Shown in pieces: positions 7,250 to 8,692 of a stretch of 8,692 nucleotides of DNA. Both the position numbers and the translations under genes were made by a program. The notes beneath the pieces are model-generated. The model saw nothing but the letters and a program-made list of their open reading frames with translations. It did no database searches and was not told the origin of the DNA. Location: the NCBI GenBank assembly GCA_021781185.1, contig JAJXXI010000420.1:1-8692 (forward strand), given 5' to 3'. Position 1 is the stretch's first letter. Each line of letters starts with the position of its first letter. Origin of the DNA: a bacterium (GTDB lineage: Bacteria; Verrucomicrobiota; Verrucomicrobiia; Limisphaerales; UBA11358).

Positions 7250-7942
7250 TTATGCCTTGCGGCAGCGGAGAATCGCAAGAATTCCTAAGCCGCTTCCCAA
7301 CATCGCCAAGGTGGACGGCTCAGGAACCGGAGCAATCGCGGTAACGCTCGCCATATACTCAAGCGCCCTGCTAGTGGTTATTGTGCCATAGGACATAACC
7401 TGTGACCCATAGTCTTGCATGGAGTAAGTGCCAAAACCGTCGATCCGGTTCATTGCGTCGGTTAACAAGGCATTGCCAGAGGCTGTCTGGACGCTCTGAA
7501 AACCGAAATAGAGGAGACCTGAGCCGGACCCTGCGACGTTATCAGCCGTCACATTGATGCCGCTAAAAGTGAACTGGACAAAATCTCCGCTCGGCACAGT
7601 GGAAAAATCCACGGAATTATCAGAAGCACCCAGAAATCCGGAAAACGCGCCGCTGGAGTTGATGGTATAAACGCCGAGATACACACCTCCAGTGGTGGAA
7701 CTAGCGGGCCTCAAAGATACTGAGTCCACTGAATACTCCTGCCCGTTCACCAAAGAGCCCGGCGTCCAAGGCGCTGTTGCCGGCGTGAGAGAGGAATCAA
7801 AATCAATCGCTATACCATTCGCAGCACCATAAGTGTTTCCGGTGCCGTCAGTTACGGTTATGGTGCTGGTTTGTGCTGCGGCGGTGCCTGCACTTAACAG
7901 GCCAACCGCAAACCATTTCATTGTTTTATTCATGGTAGTCAT
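7250..7942 (-). CDS. PEP-CTERM sorting-domain surface protein of unknown function
   Basis: About 230 residues from the chosen start. The N-terminus is MTTMNKTMKWFAVGLLSAGT, a Sec signal peptide with probable cleavage after TAAA. The middle is a Ser/Thr/Gly-rich, beta-strand-like exported domain of about 170 residues with no catalytic motif I recognise. The C-terminus is a standard PEP-CTERM tail: VPEPST, a hydrophobic segment (LAMLGSGLGILAIL) and a basic end RCRKA. In known systems this tail is processed by an exosortase and the protein goes to the cell surface or extracellular matrix; no exosortase gene is in the window. The frame is open upstream to an ATG at 8026, but that adds 28 residues ahead of the signal peptide, so ATG 7942 or 7933 is preferred; none has a good ribosome site. 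The gene is monocistronic-looking and is flanked by the duplicated GH27 ends. A link to glycan use is only positional. Confidence 0.85.
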   Translation of the reverse strand: MTTMNKTMKWFAVGLLSAGTAAAQTSTITVTDGTGNTYGAANGIAIDFDSSLTPATAPWTPGSLVNGQEYSVDSVSLRPASSTTGGVYLGVYTINSSGAFSGFLGASDNSVDFSTVPSGDFVQFTFSGINVTADNVAGSGSGLLYFGFQSVQTASGNALLTDAMNRIDGFGTYSMQDYGSQVMSYGTITTSRALEYMASVTAIAPVPEPSTLAMLGSGLGILAILRCRKA

Positions 7943-8013
7943 TTCTATTTTTATTGGTTTGATACGTGCTTCTGGATTACCTCTGTAAAAGCAATATCGG
8001 AGTTCATGCTTGT

Positions 8014-8058
8014 TATATGTCAGCATCTATCTGAAGGGCTATATGTCGTTTGTCATAT
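8014..8058. repeat. Repeated TATATGTC motifs upstream of the PEP-CTERM gene
   Basis: TATATGTC occurs at 8014-8021 and 8040-8047, 26 bases apart, and a related inverted copy tgtcatatc follows at about 8051-8059. They lie 70-115 bases before the preferred PEP-CTERM start. Regular spacing near two to three helical turns would suit cooperative regulator binding, but the motifs are short and AT-rich. Confidence 0.25.
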
Positions 8059-8274
8059 CTTGCAGAAGAGGCCATTTTTGATCTGGCTGGTTCTTTTCAT
8101 CGAACGATGACAGATTCCAAGCTTATTCAGGCAAGCTTCTCTATCCACGTGACGTGACGGCCAATTTTTCAACCGACCAGAATTGTTCCCGAAGTTGGGC
8201 GTGCGGCTGGTTTACAAACGAATGTCAACAATTCTGAAAAATATCATTTGAAGCATTATTGAGGCTCGCGAAAT

Positions 8275-8312
8275 ACGGTGACTTGGGTGAGGGCTTCAGC
8301 CGGCTGCACCGT
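8275..8312. repeat. Nested inverted repeat (possible hairpin)
   Basis: Outer arms ACGGTG (8275-8280) and CACCGT (8307-8312) enclose a perfect 10-base palindrome CAGCCGGCTG (8297-8306) and an overlapping GGCT-tc-AGCC hairpin. It lies about 200 bases downstream of the GH27 stop. No T run follows on the minus strand, so it is not a standard intrinsic terminator; it could be an mRNA-end stabiliser or a REP-like element. Confidence 0.35.
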
Positions 8313-8515
8313 CTCTTATTATGAATAGTGGAAAATGCCCACCCCGCTTGCTCTTGACGCATGGAAGCGACATGAGCACCGTGTTCCTCCCACTCAAAAC
8401 AACTGTCACCCCAATTTGCGAACCTCAACAGGTGTCCTTTGTCCAATATCTCACAGATTGTCGGAATAATTTGTCTGGAGGTTGCGTTGGATTGCTTGTG
8501 GCTTGCAATGCGTTT

Positions 8516-8692
8516 TCATCTGGCAGGTTTCATTTTTACCAATACTACGCCATGCGGGGCGACCTTGGTTTCAAATTTGCCCCGGAACAAGCCCAGATCC
8601 TTCTGCCGCCAGAGGTCGCGCACCACGAACTTCGCTCCAGCGTCCGGCGTGGGAAGCGTTCCCCACGGGCCCCATTTCAAGCCGACAGTCGT
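8516..8692 (-). CDS. GH27-type alpha-galactosidase, C-terminal 58 residues only
   Basis: The minus strand is open from the window edge to TGA at 8516-8518. It encodes LKWGPWGTLPTPDAGAKF, then VVRDLWRQKDLGLFRGKF and PHGVVLVKMKPAR. The combination of RDLWxxKDLG, a short strand, and a final PHGVVLVK is the usual end of the C-terminal beta-sandwich of GH27 alpha-galactosidases (melibiase family; some members act as beta-L-arabinopyranosidases). These enzymes release terminal alpha-galactose by a retaining mechanism. The catalytic barrel lies outside the window, so activity and export cannot be judged. The last part is duplicated at 6964-7059, next to GH31, which suggests this gene or a paralogue once headed the same operon. 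Confidence 0.78.
   Translation of the reverse strand, partial: TTVGLKWGPWGTLPTPDAGAKFVVRDLWRQKDLGLFRGKFETKVAPHGVVLVKMKPAR
8565..8611. repeat. 47-base perfect direct repeat, right copy
   Basis: Identical to 7013-7059, in the same orientation and 1552 bases away. Here it lies inside the open frame of the GH27 gene, so this is taken as the parental context. Confidence 0.97.

Larger units (their letters stand above)
7943..8515. other. Intergenic region between the GH27 and PEP-CTERM genes
   Basis: About 570 bases with no convincing gene. A 73-codon minus-strand frame at 8225-8446 has no recognisable domain, no ribosome site and a composition unlike an exported protein, so I leave it out. The region should hold the PEP-CTERM promoter and any GH27 terminator. 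Visible structure: repeated TATATGTC motifs near 8014-8058, two AAGCTT hexamers (8119-8124 and 8133-8138) able to form a 6-base stem, an acgtgacgtgacg run near 8148-8160, and the nested inverted repeat at 8275-8312. No clear terminator follows the GH27 stop. Confidence 0.6.

Noticed and set aside
8113..8140. Two AAGCTT hexamers as a terminator for the GH27 gene
   Set aside because: The stem would be only 6 weak pairs, no T run follows on the minus strand, and it is nearly 400 bases from the GH27 stop.
8225..8446. 73-codon minus-strand frame
   Set aside because: No domain, no ribosome site and no conserved-looking pattern. It overlaps a nested inverted repeat and fits chance in non-coding DNA.
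7013..8611. Insertion sequence or integron-like element between the direct repeats
   Set aside because: No transposase or integrase is encoded, no terminal inverted repeats were seen at the repeat edges, and 47 bases is far longer than a normal target-site duplication. Recombination between GH27 paralogues explains it as well.

Overview
The window looks like part of a carbohydrate-utilisation locus from a Verrucomicrobiota-like bacterium. The grounds are a PEP-CTERM surface protein with a typical short 'VPEPST' tail, a dense run of exported glycoside hydrolases without any SusC/SusD pair in view, a moderate-to-high GC content, and starts that mostly lack a clear Shine-Dalgarno sequence. Planctomycetota or Lentisphaerota are possible alternatives; no rRNA or other phylogenetic marker is present.

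Every convincing gene is on the minus strand, so the locus reads from right to left: the 3' end of a GH27-type alpha-galactosidase (8516-8692, cut by the window edge); a 489-base non-coding stretch; a PEP-CTERM protein (7250-7942) followed by a hairpin terminator (7186-7224); a short orphan copy of the GH27 3' end (6964-7059); a GH31 enzyme resembling alpha-xylosidases (4559-6955); a Tat-exported GH29 alpha-L-fucosidase with a lipobox (2849-4513); and two related GH43-CBM6 enzymes (1270-2706 and 1-1273, the second cut by the window edge), which overlap by an ATGA stop/start. All four complete or nearly complete hydrolases carry export signals. GH31, GH29 and the two GH43 genes form a likely co-transcribed unit with gaps of 45, 142 and -4 bases.

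The combined activities expected from the families (alpha-xylose, alpha-L-fucose, alpha-L-arabinose or beta-xylose, and alpha-galactose removal) fit side-chain stripping of a decorated plant or algal hemicellulose. Fucosylated and arabinosylated xyloglucan or a complex heteroxylan are the best guesses; this is inference, as no backbone endo-glycanase lies in the window.

The most unusual structure is the 3' end of the GH27 gene occurring twice, with a 47-base perfect direct repeat (7013-7059 and 8565-8611) bracketing the PEP-CTERM gene and its terminator. This looks like a rearrangement scar: the PEP-CTERM cassette appears to sit between a GH27 gene and the GH31 gene that once directly followed a GH27 gene. 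I found no transposase, integrase, CRISPR array, tRNA or rRNA, and nothing here amounts to a clearly new molecular system.
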